Positions 17,607 through 27,054 of a stretch of 64,000 nt of DNA are shown piece after piece. Position numbers and translations under genes: made by a program. Positions within the stretch are counted from its first letter, which is position 1; each line of letters opens with the position of its first letter. The notes under the pieces were generated by a model. That model was not told the origin of the DNA, did not search any database, and was given only the letters and a program-made list of their open reading frames with translations. Source of the stretch: Marinimicrobium agarilyticum DSM 16975 (GTDB lineage Bacteria > Pseudomonadota > Gammaproteobacteria > Pseudomonadales > Cellvibrionaceae); assembly GCF_000423345.1 (NCBI RefSeq), contig NZ_AUHU01000007.1:211001-275000 (forward strand), written 5' to 3'.

Positions 17607-17718
17607 GGCGGCGATGGGGGTATACCGGTTGAAGACTCTCTGAGGCATGGATGCCGATGAGAAGCCCCCATGGACGGGTTCACGGCGGGTCTTCAACCGG
17701 TATACCCCCATCGCCGCC
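17607..17718 (-). repeat. Foldback element 2 (112 bp), inverted copy with different arms
   Basis: Same total length and layout as element 1 but in opposite orientation. The perfect 30-bp inverted repeat spans 17607-17636 and 17689-17718. Its outer 25-bp arms (GGCGGCGATGGGGGTATACC...) show no similarity to those of element 1 yet pair perfectly with each other. The constant parts of the interior (10 and 30 bases) are identical to element 1, while the 12-base inner hairpin reads CCCGTCCATGGG on the minus strand instead of TACATCCCTGTA. Pairing is kept by paired changes. The two elements are separated by 62 bp that contain a further short inverted pair (CCTCAGTGC at 17543 with GCACTGAGG at 17600). 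Confidence 0.9.
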
Positions 17719-17845
17719 GGACTCAAAATCTCCCCCAAGGGTTAAAATCACGAATCAATTAACTCACATTATTGCATCGAAACCGTAAAAACCAAGTGCT
17801 GTGGTCAACTTTAGCCCCTAACCCCCTGAAGAGTCGGGCAAAATT

Positions 17846-17854
17846 TGCTATAGT
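17846..17854 (+). promoter_or_regulatory. Extended -10 promoter element of metG
   Basis: TTGCTATAGT at 17845-17854 contains an extended -10 (TGC plus TATAGT) about 40 nt before the metG ATG at 17894. The -35 position is weak. Its place, downstream of both foldback elements, means the elements lie upstream of the metG transcript and not in its leader. Confidence 0.5.
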
Positions 17855-17893
17855 GCGCCTCCTTTTTCCACCAGCCACGACTTCACAGACACC

Positions 17894-19909
17894 ATGAGCC
17901 AAGCCGTCCGCAACATCCTTGTGACAAGCGCCCTGCCCTACGCCAATGGCGACCTCCACCTCGGGCACCTGATGGAACAGATCCAGACCGACATCTGGGT
18001 GCGATTCCAGAAACTGCGCGGCCACCAGTGCCTCTACGTCTGTGCCGACGACGCCCACGGCACCGCCATTACGCTCAAAGCCGAAGAGCTGGGCCTCTCG
18101 CCCGAAAAGCACATCGAAAACATGCATACGGCCCACAAAGCCGTGTCCGAAGGCTTTCTGGTGCAGCACGACAACTACTACAGCACCCACTCGAGCGAAA
18201 ACCGAGAGCTGGCCGAGCTGATCTACCAACGTCTGGACGCCAACGGCCACATCGCCCGGCGCGAGATTACCCAGGCCTTCGACCCGGAAAAACAACTGTT
18301 CCTGGCCGACCGCTACATCAAGGGCACCTGCCCCAAGTGCAAAACCCCGGACCAGTACGGCGACAACTGCGAGGCCTGCGGCGCGACTTACTCGCCCATG
18401 GACCTGATCGACCCGGTCTCCGCCCTCTCCGGCGCCACACCGGTGCCCAAGGCCTCCGAGCATTTCTTCTTCAAGCTGCCGGAGTTTGCCGACTTCCTCA
18501 AAGGCTGGACCCGTGCCGGGCACCTGCAGAATGAAGTGGCCAACAAGGTCTCGGAGTGGCTCGATGCGGACCTGCACGAGTGGGATATCTCCCGGGATGC
18601 GCCCTACTTCGGCTTTGAAATTCCCGGTCAGCCGGGCAAATACTTCTACGTCTGGCTGGACGCACCCATTGGTTATATCGCCAGCCTGAAGAACCTGTTG
18701 GACGCCCAAGGCAAGGATTGGCTCGATTTCTGGAAGGCCGACTCCGAAGCCGAGGTGTACCACTTTATCGGCAAGGACATCGTCAACTTCCACGCGCTCT
18801 TCTGGCCGGCCATGCTCCACTCGGCCGAGCTGCGCACGCCGACGAAGATCTGCGTTCACGGCTTCGTTACCGTCAATGGCAAGAAGATGTCCAAGTCCCG
18901 GGGCACGTTTATCAATGGCCAGACGTACCTGGATCACCTGAATCCCGAGTACCTGCGCTATTACTTCGCGGCCAAGCTCACCAGTGCGGTGGACGACCTG
19001 GACCTGAACCTGGATGACTTTATCCAGCGGGTGAACAGCGACCTGGTGGGCAAAGTGGTCAATATCGCCAGTCGCACCGCCAAGTTCGTGCAGAAGGCCG
19101 GCGGCACGCTGGCGACCGAGGTCGCCGAACCCGCGCTGTGGCAGCGTTTTACCGAGGGCGAAGCCAGCATCGCCGGGCACTATGAAAACCGCGAGTTCAG
19201 CAAAGCCATGCGCGAGATCATGGCGCTGGCGGATGCCGCGAACGAGTATATTGCGGCAAAAGAGCCCTGGAAATTGGCGAAAGAGGCAGGTACAGAGGCC
19301 GAGGTGTTGGCCATCTGTACCCAGGGGCTGAATTGCTTCCGCGCGCTGGTGACCTGGCTCAAGCCGGTGCTGCCCCAGCTGGCGGAAAAGGCCGAAGCGT
19401 TTCTCGACGAAACCCTGGACTGGAGCCAACCTCTGCGCTTTCGCGGGGGCGAGGCCATCAACAAATTCAAGCCACTGCTGACCCGAGTGGAAAAGGAACA
19501 CGTAGACGCCATGGTAGAAGCCAGCAAAGAATCCGCTCCGGCGCCCAAAGCGACAGGCCCCTTGGCCGATGAGCCCATCGCCGACGAAATCGATTTTGGC
19601 GACTTTGCCAAGGTGGATTTGCGCGTGGTTAAAATCGCCAAGGCCGAGCATGTGGAAGGCGCCGATAAGCTGCTGCGCCTGACCCTGGACCTTGGCGGCG
19701 AAACCCGCAATGTATTTGCCGGGATCAAGAGCGCCTACGCGCCGGAAGACCTCGAAGGTAAGCTGACGATTATGGTGGCCAACCTCAAACCGCGTAAAAT
19801 GAAGTTCGGGGTCAGCGAAGGCATGGTGCTGGCCGCCGGCCCGGGGGGTAAGGACATTCACATCCTGGAGCCCCACAGCGGCGCCAAGCCCGGACAGCGA
19901 GTAATGTAA
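17894..19909 (+). CDS. metG: Methionyl-tRNA synthetase
   Basis: Charges tRNA-Met. The 671 residues match the long, dimeric bacterial form. The class I HIGH motif appears as HLGH in [14 protein letters not shown] near residue 20. The zinc-binding insert has CPKC and CEAC pairs (about 143-160). KMSKS is in [13 protein letters not shown] (about residue 333). The C-terminal part (about 570-671, from [20 protein letters not shown]) is the EMAP/Trbp111-like tRNA-binding domain that also dimerises. A Glu/Lys-rich linker connects it. It is divergent from mrp; a palindromic repeat follows at 19917. Confidence 0.98.
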   Translation: MSQAVRNILVTSALPYANGDLHLGHLMEQIQTDIWVRFQKLRGHQCLYVCADDAHGTAITLKAEELGLSPEKHIENMHTAHKAVSEGFLVQHDNYYSTHSSENRELAELIYQRLDANGHIARREITQAFDPEKQLFLADRYIKGTCPKCKTPDQYGDNCEACGATYSPMDLIDPVSALSGATPVPKASEHFFFKLPEFADFLKGWTRAGHLQNEVANKVSEWLDADLHEWDISRDAPYFGFEIPGQPGKYFYVWLDAPIGYIASLKNLLDAQGKDWLDFWKADSEAEVYHFIGKDIVNFHALFWPAMLHSAELRTPTKICVHGFVTVNGKKMSKSRGTFINGQTYLDHLNPEYLRYYFAAKLTSAVDDLDLNLDDFIQRVNSDLVGKVVNIASRTAKFVQKAGGTLATEVAEPALWQRFTEGEASIAGHYENREFSKAMREIMALADAANEYIAAKEPWKLAKEAGTEAEVLAICTQGLNCFRALVTWLKPVLPQLAEKAEAFLDETLDWSQPLRFRGGEAINKFKPLLTRVEKEHVDAMVEASKESAPAPKATGPLADEPIADEIDFGDFAKVDLRVVKIAKAEHVEGADKLLRLTLDLGGETRNVFAGIKSAYAPEDLEGKLTIMVANLKPRKMKFGVSEGMVLAAGPGGKDIHILEPHSGAKPGQRVM

Positions 19910-19916
19910 GGCCGGG

Positions 19917-19949
19917 TTACGGCGGATGCGCTTCGCTTATCCGCCGTAA
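19917..19949 (+). repeat. REP-like palindrome downstream of metG
   Basis: An 11-bp perfect inverted repeat (TTACGGCGGAT with ATCCGCCGTAA) flanks the loop GCGCTTCGCTT. Palindromes of this type with the GCGCTTCGCTTATCC segment are dispersed in intergenic regions of many proteobacteria. It starts 8 bp after the metG stop codon and may protect or end the metG transcript; there is no T-run. Only one copy is found in this window. Confidence 0.75.
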
Positions 19950-20007
19950 TGAGGGAGCACCGGCATAAGCATATGCTCAATCGGCCTAATCAAGCCGGGG
20001 TTTTAGA

Positions 20008-20036
20008 TTGAACGGCTAGGTCTGGTTAACGATAAT
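20008..20036 (+). promoter_or_regulatory. Sigma-70 promoter of the rnf operon
   Basis: TTGAAC (20008-20013) and GATAAT (20031-20036) are separated by exactly 17 bp and lie 39 nt before the rnfA ATG. Both boxes match the consensus at four to five of six positions. This is one of the best-spaced promoters in the window. Confidence 0.6.
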
Positions 20037-20074
20037 GGCGCCTTCACGGGCGCGTACCCAGGTAAGAAGCAGGC

Positions 20075-20650
20075 ATGACCGAATTCGCCATCATTTTGTT
20101 GAGCGCCATTCTGGTGAACAACTTCGTACTGGTTCAGTTCTTGGGCTTGTGCCCCTTTATGGGCGTGTCCAACAAGCTGGAAACCGCGATCGGCATGGCG
20201 GGCGCCACCACTTTTGTGCTGACGCTGGCCTCGGTCTGCAGCTACCTCATCAACACCTGGATTCTCGAGCCGCTCAATATCGACTTCATGCGCACCATCT
20301 CGTTTATCCTGGTAATCGCGGTGGTGGTGCAGTTTTCCAAAATGTTTATCGAGAAAACCAGCCCCCTGCTCTACCGGGTGCTGGGGATCTTTCTGCCCCT
20401 GATCACCACCAACTGCGCGGTACTCGGGGTCGCATTGCAAAACACCACCAAAGAGCACGGTTTCTTTGAATCCACCGTGTTTGGCTTCGGCGCTGCGCTG
20501 GGCTTCTCACTGGTGCTGATTCTGTTTTCTGCCATGCGCGAGCGACTCGCCGTGGCCGACGTGCCCACGCCATTCAAAGGGGCCGCCATCGGCATGATTA
20601 CCGCCGGCTTGATGTCCCTGGCGTTTATGGGCTTCAGCGGTCTGGTTTAA
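20075..20650 (+). CDS. rnfA: Rnf electron transport complex subunit A
   Basis: Inner-membrane subunit of the ion-pumping Rnf complex (RsxA in E. coli), which couples electron flow between ferredoxin and NAD to ion translocation and helps reduce SoxR. The 191 residues are almost entirely membrane helices (six expected). It starts [20 protein letters not shown], with [10 protein letters not shown] carrying the conserved Cys of the family, and [11 protein letters not shown] in the second half. It is homologous to RnfE further down, with inverted topology. First gene of rnfABCDGE; the promoter is at 20008-20036. Confidence 0.96.
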   Translation: MTEFAIILLSAILVNNFVLVQFLGLCPFMGVSNKLETAIGMAGATTFVLTLASVCSYLINTWILEPLNIDFMRTISFILVIAVVVQFSKMFIEKTSPLLYRVLGIFLPLITTNCAVLGVALQNTTKEHGFFESTVFGFGAALGFSLVLILFSAMRERLAVADVPTPFKGAAIGMITAGLMSLAFMGFSGLV

Positions 20651-20683
20651 GCCGCAGTTAACCGACGGGCGTCAACTCACACT

Positions 20684-21304
20684 ATGTTGGATCTGATCGT
20701 ACAAAACCCCATCGTCTCGGCGCTGATCGCGCTGGGCGGTCTGGCCCTGGTCTTCGGCGCCGTACTCGGCTTTGCCGCGGTCCGTTTTCGCCTGGAAGAA
20801 GACCCGGTCATTCAGCAGATCGACGATCTGCTGCCCCAGACTCAGTGCGGTCAGTGTGGCTACCCGGGCTGCCGCCCCTACGCGCAGGCGATTGCCAACG
20901 GCGATGCGATCAACAAATGCCCCCCGGGCGGTCAGGCCACCATCAATTCCCTGGCCGACCTGCTCGATGTGGAGGCACCCACACTGGATGCCGAGCATGG
21001 CGAAGAGTCCGATGTAAAAAAGGTCGCGTATATCCGAGAGGATGAGTGCATTGGCTGTACCAAGTGCATTCAGGCCTGCCCGGTGGATGCGATCATCGGG
21101 GCGGCGAAACAGATGCACACCGTCATCGTCGACGAGTGCACCGGCTGCGACCTGTGCGTCGAGCCCTGCCCGGTGGACTGCATTGACATGCTCCCCGTGG
21201 AAACCGGACTGAACCAGTGGAAGTGGGACAAACCCGCCCCGATTGAGGAGCGGCCCCTTAACATTATTGCCAGCGACCGAGGCACAACAGGCGAAGCGGC
21301 TTGA
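20684..21304 (+). CDS. rnfB: Rnf electron transport complex subunit B (Fe-S)
   Basis: Ferredoxin-like subunit that passes electrons within the Rnf complex. The 206 residues have an N-terminal membrane anchor (about 5-27). A cysteine cluster domain follows ([16 protein letters not shown] with a further Cys in NKCPPGG), then two 4Fe-4S motifs ([15 protein letters not shown] and [15 protein letters not shown]). All cluster cysteines are present. Its stop overlaps the rnfC start by one base. Confidence 0.97.
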   Translation: MLDLIVQNPIVSALIALGGLALVFGAVLGFAAVRFRLEEDPVIQQIDDLLPQTQCGQCGYPGCRPYAQAIANGDAINKCPPGGQATINSLADLLDVEAPTLDAEHGEESDVKKVAYIREDECIGCTKCIQACPVDAIIGAAKQMHTVIVDECTGCDLCVEPCPVDCIDMLPVETGLNQWKWDKPAPIEERPLNIIASDRGTTGEAA

Positions 21305-23628
21305 TGGGTAGTTTAATCAAAGTGTGGGACATCCCGGGCGGCGTTCATCCGCCCGAAAACAAAACCCAATCCTTGCAATTGCCGCTGGGGAAGGCGCCCC
21401 TGCCACCGAGCTTGACGCTGCCTCTGAACCAGCATATTGGCAAACCGGCGAAGCCCGTGGTACAGGTGGGCGAACGTGTACTCGGCGGTCAGCTGGTGGC
21501 TGAGGCCGAAGGCATTTTCAGCGCGCGGGTTCACGCCCCCAGCTCCGGCACCGTCAGCGCTATTGAGGACCGATTGATCCCCCACCCTTCCGGCTACTCC
21601 GCCCCCTGCGTGGTCATCGAGCTTGATGGCAAAGACGAATGGGTGCCGCTGGAGCGCTGCGAGGATGTGAATTCGCTGAGCAAAAGCGATATCCTGGACA
21701 AGATCCGCGCGGCGGGTATTGCCGGACTCGGTGGTGCCGGCTTTCCCACCTCAGTGAAACTGAACCCGCGCGCCGATCACAAAATCCACACACTGATTCT
21801 GAACGGCACTGAGTGTGAACCCTACATCACCGCCGACGACATTCTGATGCAGACCAAAGCCGAGGAGGTCGTCGCCGGCAGCCAGTTGCTCGCCAAGCTG
21901 CTCGACTTTCCCGAAAAGATACTGATCGGGGTTGAAGACAACAAACCCGAAGCGATCGCCGCTCTGGAGAAAGCCGCCGAGGGAACAGAGATTCAGGTTA
22001 TTTCTTTCCCCACCAAGTATCCCTCCGGGGGCGAAAAGCAGCTGATCCAGATTCTCACCGGCGAGGAAGTGCCCAGCGGCCAGATCCCCGCCAGCATCGG
22101 TGTGGTGTGCCAGAACGTGGGCACCACCGTCGCCGCCTACCGCGCGGTTCGCTACGGTGAACCGCTGGTTTCGCGAATTACCACCCTGGTGGGCGAGGCG
22201 CTGGAAACTCAACGCAACGTGGAGGTGCTGCTGGGCACCCCCATCGAGTTTCTTCTGGAAGAACATGGCTTTAATGCCAAAAAAGCGTCGCGCCTGGTAA
22301 TGGGCGGCCCCATGATGGGCTTTGCCCTGCCCGACCCCAGCGTACCGGTGATCAAAACCACCAACTGCATTCTGGCACCGACCAAGAAAGAGTTGCCGCC
22401 ACCCCAGCCGGCCCAGGCCTGCATTCGGTGTGGGCTGTGCGCGGAGGCCTGTCCAGCGAGCCTGTTGCCACAGCAGCTGTTCTGGTATGCCCAGTCCGAG
22501 GACTTCGAGAAGCTCGAGGCCCATAGCCTGTTTGATTGCATTGAGTGCGGCGCCTGCTCCTATGTCTGCCCCAGTCACATCCCTCTGGTGCAGTACTACC
22601 GCGCTTCCAAGGGCGCCATTCGGCTGCATCAGCAGGAGAAGGAAAAGTCTGACCGGGCGCGCCGGCGTTTTGAATTCCGCCAGGAACGAATCGCGAAAGA
22701 GGAAGCGGAAAAAGCCGCCAAACGCGAGGCCCGAAAAAAAGCCGCCGAGGAGGCCAAACGCAAACTGGCGGAACAGGGCAACGACAGCGCGCCGCGCAAG
22801 TCAGTGGACCCAGTCGCCGACGCCCTGGCGAAAGCCCAAGCCAAGCAGCAGTCGCCCGAAGTGCAGCGGGCCAAGCTCGAGCGTAGCCTTGAGGCCGCCA
22901 AAAGTTCTCTGGAGCGTGCGCGCCAGCCACTCGAGCCCAGCGAACCCGGTGTAGAGGTCACAGACGAGCAAAAGGAAAAGCAGAAAGCCCGTATCAAGCA
23001 GGCCGAGCTCAAAGTCCAGGAAGCGGAGAAAAAGCTTCAACAGTTGACTCAGGACGCCCAGGCACCGGAATCAAAACCGGAGCCCGAAGCCAAGTCCAAA
23101 CCTGACACCAAGGCAAAAAGTGACGACCCGGTGGCGGCCGCCATCGCCAAAGCTCAGGCCAAAATGAACATGAGCCCGGAAGACAAACTGCGCTCCAGCC
23201 TGGAGTCGCTGTACAAGCGGCTGTCCAAGGCGGAAGAAAAAGCCGCGGCGGCGCGGGAGGCCGGCGATGAGAAGGCCGACGCACTGCAACAGGGGGTCGA
23301 CAAACTGAAACAAAAAATCGCCGATACGCAAAAAGAGCTGGACGAGCAGAAACCCTCTACGGTCGCCGAACCCAGCTCGGCATCACGCCACAATGACGAT
23401 GTCGCCAGCCAAGCCATTGAACGGGCCAAAGCGAAAGCGGCCGCCATGGAAACCATGAGCGCCGAAGACAAACTCCGGGCGCAGATTGAGTCGGTAAAAG
23501 CCCGATTGGAAAAAGCCCGCGAACGGCTCGCGAACGCCGAAGCGGAAGAGAACGAAAACGTGGAGGCGTTCCGTACCGGCGTCACCAAACTCGAAGACAA
23601 ACTGCAACAGTTGACCGAGGACCGCTGA
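21304..23628 (+). CDS. rnfC: Rnf electron transport complex subunit C with long repetitive tail
   Basis: NADH-site subunit of the Rnf complex, peripheral to the membrane. The ATG at 21304 overlaps the rnfB stop; a TTG one codon upstream is also in frame. The 774 residues contain a biotin/lipoyl-like N-terminal sandwich, the FMN/NADH Rossmann part (GIAGLGGAGFPTSVKL, residues about 140-155), and an SLBB region. Two 4Fe-4S motifs follow (CIRCGLCAEACPASL and CIECGACSYVCPSHIPL, about 375-430). Beyond about residue 440 comes a 330-residue Ala/Lys/Glu/Gln-rich, coiled-coil-like tail with repeated DPVA(D/A)A(L/I)AKAQAK units. Such tails vary in length among proteobacterial RnfC proteins. Confidence 0.96.
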   Translation: MGSLIKVWDIPGGVHPPENKTQSLQLPLGKAPLPPSLTLPLNQHIGKPAKPVVQVGERVLGGQLVAEAEGIFSARVHAPSSGTVSAIEDRLIPHPSGYSAPCVVIELDGKDEWVPLERCEDVNSLSKSDILDKIRAAGIAGLGGAGFPTSVKLNPRADHKIHTLILNGTECEPYITADDILMQTKAEEVVAGSQLLAKLLDFPEKILIGVEDNKPEAIAALEKAAEGTEIQVISFPTKYPSGGEKQLIQILTGEEVPSGQIPASIGVVCQNVGTTVAAYRAVRYGEPLVSRITTLVGEALETQRNVEVLLGTPIEFLLEEHGFNAKKASRLVMGGPMMGFALPDPSVPVIKTTNCILAPTKKELPPPQPAQACIRCGLCAEACPASLLPQQLFWYAQSEDFEKLEAHSLFDCIECGACSYVCPSHIPLVQYYRASKGAIRLHQQEKEKSDRARRRFEFRQERIAKEEAEKAAKREARKKAAEEAKRKLAEQGNDSAPRKSVDPVADALAKAQAKQQSPEVQRAKLERSLEAAKSSLERARQPLEPSEPGVEVTDEQKEKQKARIKQAELKVQEAEKKLQQLTQDAQAPESKPEPEAKSKPDTKAKSDDPVAAAIAKAQAKMNMSPEDKLRSSLESLYKRLSKAEEKAAAAREAGDEKADALQQGVDKLKQKIADTQKELDEQKPSTVAEPSSASRHNDDVASQAIERAKAKAAAMETMSAEDKLRAQIESVKARLEKARERLANAEAEENENVEAFRTGVTKLEDKLQQLTEDR

Positions 23629-23632
23629 ACCC

Positions 23633-24685
23633 ATGCTGAGGGTGACCTCCCCCCACACACACAGTGCCCGCAGTACCGGGCAACTCATGCGCCTGGTGGT
23701 ATTTGCCACACTGCCGGGGGTGGTGGCCATGACACTGGCGTTCGGCTGGGGCTCCCTTTTCAACGTCGCCCTGGCGAGCGTATCGGCCATGGTCTTTGAA
23801 GCGGCGATCATGCGGTTGCGCGGTCGGCCGGCCCTGTTCTACCTACGCGACTGCAGCGCTCTGGTCACCGGTGTGTTGCTCGGTTTGGCCCTACCTCCTT
23901 ACTGTCCCTGGTGGCTGGTAGTCACTGGCAGTGGTGTGTCAATTATCCTCGCCAAACAGCTTTACGGCGGTATGGGGTATAACCCTTTCAACCCGGCCAT
24001 GGTGGGCTACGTGGTCTTGCTGATTTCTTTCCCGGTGGAAATGACTCAGTGGGCCGCACCCGCCTCCGTTCTGCCGGAAAGCCAATCCCTGGTCGGCTTG
24101 GCCGAAGGTCTGAAGCAGATTTTTGCCGGCGTACCGGTCGATGGCTACACCGGGGCCACTCCGCTCGATGTGTTAAAACAGAACAGCGGTCAGACCATGG
24201 CGGGTTTGTACAACAGCGACCCGACGTTGCAGGCCGGCATGCTTGCCGGAGCTGGCTGGGAGTGGGTCAACATCGGCTTTTTGCTCGGCGGACTTTTCCT
24301 GCTTTACCAACGGGTCTTCACCTGGCACGCACCGGTGGCGATGCTCACCGCGCTGGGCCTGACATCCGCTCTGTTTTATAGCAGTGGCTCGGACAGCCTC
24401 GGCTCGCCGATATTCCACCTGCTCTCCGGGGCCACTATGTTCGGAGCGTTTTTCATCCTCACCGATCCGGTCAGCTCCGCCGTCAGCACCCGAGGTCGCC
24501 TGGTCTACGGCGCGTTAATCGGGATTCTGTTGTTCGTCATGCGAGGCTGGAGCAACTACCCGGACGCGGTCGCCTTTGCGGTGCTGCTCGCCAACTTTGC
24601 CGCACCTTTTATCGATTACTACACCCTGCCTCGCACCTACGGACACCAGAAAGCGCGGCGCGCCACCGAAAAGGAGGAACACTGA
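23633..24685 (+). CDS. rnfD: Rnf electron transport complex subunit D
   Basis: Membrane subunit with covalently bound FMN, homologous to NqrB. The 350 residues form about nine to ten helices. The FMN-attachment threonine is in GYTGATPLDVL, and GGMGYNPFNPAMVGYVVL is a strongly conserved segment. The start is the ATG at 23633, 4 nt after the rnfC stop; the stop overlaps rnfG by one base (TGATG), so the two are translationally coupled. A good ribosome site (AAGGAGG, in the codons before the rnfD stop) serves rnfG. Confidence 0.96.
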   Translation: MLRVTSPHTHSARSTGQLMRLVVFATLPGVVAMTLAFGWGSLFNVALASVSAMVFEAAIMRLRGRPALFYLRDCSALVTGVLLGLALPPYCPWWLVVTGSGVSIILAKQLYGGMGYNPFNPAMVGYVVLLISFPVEMTQWAAPASVLPESQSLVGLAEGLKQIFAGVPVDGYTGATPLDVLKQNSGQTMAGLYNSDPTLQAGMLAGAGWEWVNIGFLLGGLFLLYQRVFTWHAPVAMLTALGLTSALFYSSGSDSLGSPIFHLLSGATMFGAFFILTDPVSSAVSTRGRLVYGALIGILLFVMRGWSNYPDAVAFAVLLANFAAPFIDYYTLPRTYGHQKARRATEKEEH

Positions 24686-25356
24686 TGTTCGGATGGTCAA
24701 TCGGGAAAAACAGTCTGCTACTCGGTGCATTCGCCCTGGTTACCGCTGGGGTCTTGGCGGGCACCTACCAGCTTACACGGGACAAGATTGCCGAAGCCGA
24801 GCGTGCCGCGGCGGCGGCCGCGTTGTTGGAGATTGTCCCGGAAGACGAGCACGACAACGATTTGTTGTCCGATACCATCAAGGTACCGGAAGCCGCTCTG
24901 GAGCAACTGGGGCTGGACCGCCAGGAAGCCATACATCTCGCCAGGCGGGACGGCGAGGTCACCGCAGCGATCATCCCCGCCGTGGCGCCGGATGGCTACA
25001 GTGGCGATATTCGCATGATTGTGGGGGTCAACCGTGACGGCTCCATTGCCGGGGTTCGAGTTCTGACCCACAATGAGACTCCGGGGCTGGGAGACAAAGT
25101 CGACCTGAAAAAGAGCGACTGGATACTCGACTTTACCGGTCATTCTCTCGGGAGCCCACCTCGGGATAACTGGAAGGTAAAGAAAGACGGCGGCTACTTC
25201 GATCAGTTCACGGGGGCAACCATTACCCCCCGGGCCGTTGTAAAGCAGGTTCGCGGCGTGCTGACATTCGTCGAGGAACACCGGGATCTGCTGTTTTCTC
25301 AGGTACCTTCCGACGACGGAGCCACCGACACGACCAATGAGGCAGCAACGCAATGA
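24685..25356 (+). CDS. rnfG: Rnf electron transport complex subunit G
   Basis: FMN-binding subunit (homologous to NqrC) with one N-terminal membrane anchor and a periplasmic FMN domain. The 223 residues start with the helix at about 9-27 ([20 protein letters not shown]). The covalent FMN threonine is in [12 protein letters not shown], and [13 protein letters not shown] is the matching conserved loop. The ATG overlaps the rnfD stop, and the stop overlaps rnfE (ATGA). Confidence 0.96.
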   Translation: MFGWSIGKNSLLLGAFALVTAGVLAGTYQLTRDKIAEAERAAAAAALLEIVPEDEHDNDLLSDTIKVPEAALEQLGLDRQEAIHLARRDGEVTAAIIPAVAPDGYSGDIRMIVGVNRDGSIAGVRVLTHNETPGLGDKVDLKKSDWILDFTGHSLGSPPRDNWKVKKDGGYFDQFTGATITPRAVVKQVRGVLTFVEEHRDLLFSQVPSDDGATDTTNEAATQ

Positions 25357-26069
25357 GTGATGCAGTCGATTACGGTGCTATAGGCAAGAGCGGCCTCTGG
25401 ACCAACAACCCCGCCCTGGTGCAGCTGCTCGGGCTCTGCCCGCTGCTGGCCGTCACCGGGACGGTGGTCAACGCCATGGGACTGGGGCTTGCCACCCTGC
25501 TGGTGGTCACCAGCTCCAACATCATTGTCTCACTGATTCGAAAAGGGGTCAGTGACGCGGTGCGTCTACCGGCGTTTGTCATGATCATCGCCGCATTGAC
25601 CACCTGTATTGAGCTTTTGATGCGGGCGTTCACGTACGAGCTCTACACCATTCTCGGGATCTTTATCCCCCTTATCGTGACCAACTGCGCCATTCTAGGG
25701 CGTGCGGATGCTTTTGCCAGCAAGAACTCCGTTTTACCCTCCGCCGCCGACGGACTCACCATGGGGCTGGGTTTTATGCTGGTACTTCTTGCCGTTGGGG
25801 CGATCCGGGAGCTGCTGGGCAACGGTACTCTGTTTGACGGCATGCACCTGCTCTTTGGTGAGGGAGCCCGCGATTGGGTCTGGCGTCCTTTCCCGGCCTA
25901 CCCGGGCTTTCTGGTGGCCGTACTCCCCCCGGGGGCGTTTATCGTGACGGGGTTTCTGATTGCCCTGAAAAACAGCATCGACACCCGGCTCAAGCAGCGG
26001 GAAGCCGCCCGCCAAACCAAGCCGGTCAAAGGCAGTAAACGGGTGCGCACCACTGGCAACATCAGTTGA
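25353..26069 (+). CDS. rnfE: Rnf electron transport complex subunit E
   Basis: Six-helix membrane subunit related to RnfA. The 238 residues begin with a short soluble part and [20 protein letters not shown], which holds the conserved Cys; [19 protein letters not shown] follows in the second half. The C-terminus is basic ([19 protein letters not shown]). It is the last rnf gene here. In E. coli and Pseudomonas an endonuclease III gene (nth) normally follows, whereas here mscS follows after 87 nt. Confidence 0.96.
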   Translation: MSDAVDYGAIGKSGLWTNNPALVQLLGLCPLLAVTGTVVNAMGLGLATLLVVTSSNIIVSLIRKGVSDAVRLPAFVMIIAALTTCIELLMRAFTYELYTILGIFIPLIVTNCAILGRADAFASKNSVLPSAADGLTMGLGFMLVLLAVGAIRELLGNGTLFDGMHLLFGEGARDWVWRPFPAYPGFLVAVLPPGAFIVTGFLIALKNSIDTRLKQREAARQTKPVKGSKRVRTTGNIS

Positions 26070-26156
26070 TCCGGTGCAAACCTCTCGGCAGAGAGAAAGA
26101 ATATCCGTTAGACTAATAAGGTCTGTTTATTCACACTCTCACCGAGGGACCTGTCT

Positions 26157-26984
26157 ATGTTCGACACCGAGAAGATCAACGAGCTGATCAGCCTTTACGT
26201 TATTCCCTGGGCGATCAACATTGTCACTGCGCTGCTGATTTTTATCATCGGCCGCATTGTGATCGGCATCCTTATAGGCATTCTGGGTAAGGTACTGGGG
26301 CGCACCAAGCTCGACAGTATTCTGATTGAGTTCACCCAGGCGATTGCCAAAGTCTTGCTACTGATTTTTGTCATTGTGGCAGTGTTGGACCAGCTCGGGG
26401 TCAATACTACCTCCCTGATTGCAGTTCTCGGTGCGGCCGGCCTGGCCATTGGTCTGGCGCTGCAGGGATCGCTGCAGAACTTCGCCGCGGGCTTTCTCCT
26501 GCTGGTACTGCGCCCCTTCAAGGCGGGGGACTACGTGGAAGCCGCAGGCACCGCCGGAATGATTGAGAAAATCAGTATTTTCTCCACCATTCTGCGCACG
26601 CCGGACAACAAAGAAGTCACCATCCCCAACGGCTCGATTTACAGTGGCAACATCATCAACTACTCAGCGCGCGATACTCGCCGGGTGGATATGGTGTTCG
26701 GTATCAGCTATGGCGACGACATCAAGAAGGCTAAAGAGGTCATGATGGCCGCCGTCACGGCCGATGAGCGAGTTCTGGAAGACCCGGCCCCCAACATTGC
26801 GGTATCGGCCCTGGCCGACAGCAGTGTGAACTTCATTGTCCGGCCCTGGGTAAAAACCGATGACTACTGGCCGGTATTCTGGGATATGACCGAGAAAATC
26901 AAACTGGAGCTGGAAGCCAACGGCATGACCATCCCCTTCCCCCAGCGGGATCTGCATGTATACAACGAAGGCGAGAAAGCGTAA
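26157..26984 (+). CDS. mscS: Small-conductance mechanosensitive channel
   Basis: Heptameric inner-membrane channel that releases solutes on hypo-osmotic shock. The 275 residues have three N-terminal helices. The pore helix TM3 contains AVLGAAGLAIGLALQGSLQNFAAGF's alternating Gly/Ala face (first half about 95-107), followed by the beta domain (RPFKAGDYVEAAGTAG, IPNGSIYSGNIINYS) and the C-terminal alpha/beta domain ending FPQRDLHVYNEGEKA. Length and layout match E. coli MscS (286). It is followed by a strong terminator at 27006-27034. Confidence 0.95.
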   Translation: MFDTEKINELISLYVIPWAINIVTALLIFIIGRIVIGILIGILGKVLGRTKLDSILIEFTQAIAKVLLLIFVIVAVLDQLGVNTTSLIAVLGAAGLAIGLALQGSLQNFAAGFLLLVLRPFKAGDYVEAAGTAGMIEKISIFSTILRTPDNKEVTIPNGSIYSGNIINYSARDTRRVDMVFGISYGDDIKKAKEVMMAAVTADERVLEDPAPNIAVSALADSSVNFIVRPWVKTDDYWPVFWDMTEKIKLELEANGMTIPFPQRDLHVYNEGEKA

Positions 26985-27005
26985 AAAACCGCTGAACGGT
27001 TTATT

Positions 27006-27034
27006 GAAAAGGGTGCCTCGGGGCACCCTTTTTT
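27006..27034 (+). terminator. Terminator after mscS
   Basis: AAAAGGGTGCC and GGCACCCTTTT form an 11-bp stem around a short CTCGG-type loop, followed by T. It lies 22 nt after the mscS stop and 20 nt before the convergent barrel-protein stop at 27055, so it probably serves both. Confidence 0.9.
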
Positions 27035-27054
27035 GTGGCTGGTCTTTCGATTTT

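Noticed and set aside
17389..17760. CRISPR array or integron attC cluster
   Set aside because: There are only two units, they are in inverted orientation, their arms are unrelated, no spacers of regular size occur and no cas or integrase gene is near.
17759..19876. 705-codon open frame antisense to metG
   Set aside because: It mirrors the metG codons; metG has all family motifs, and the antisense product shows only GC-bias composition and no start signal.
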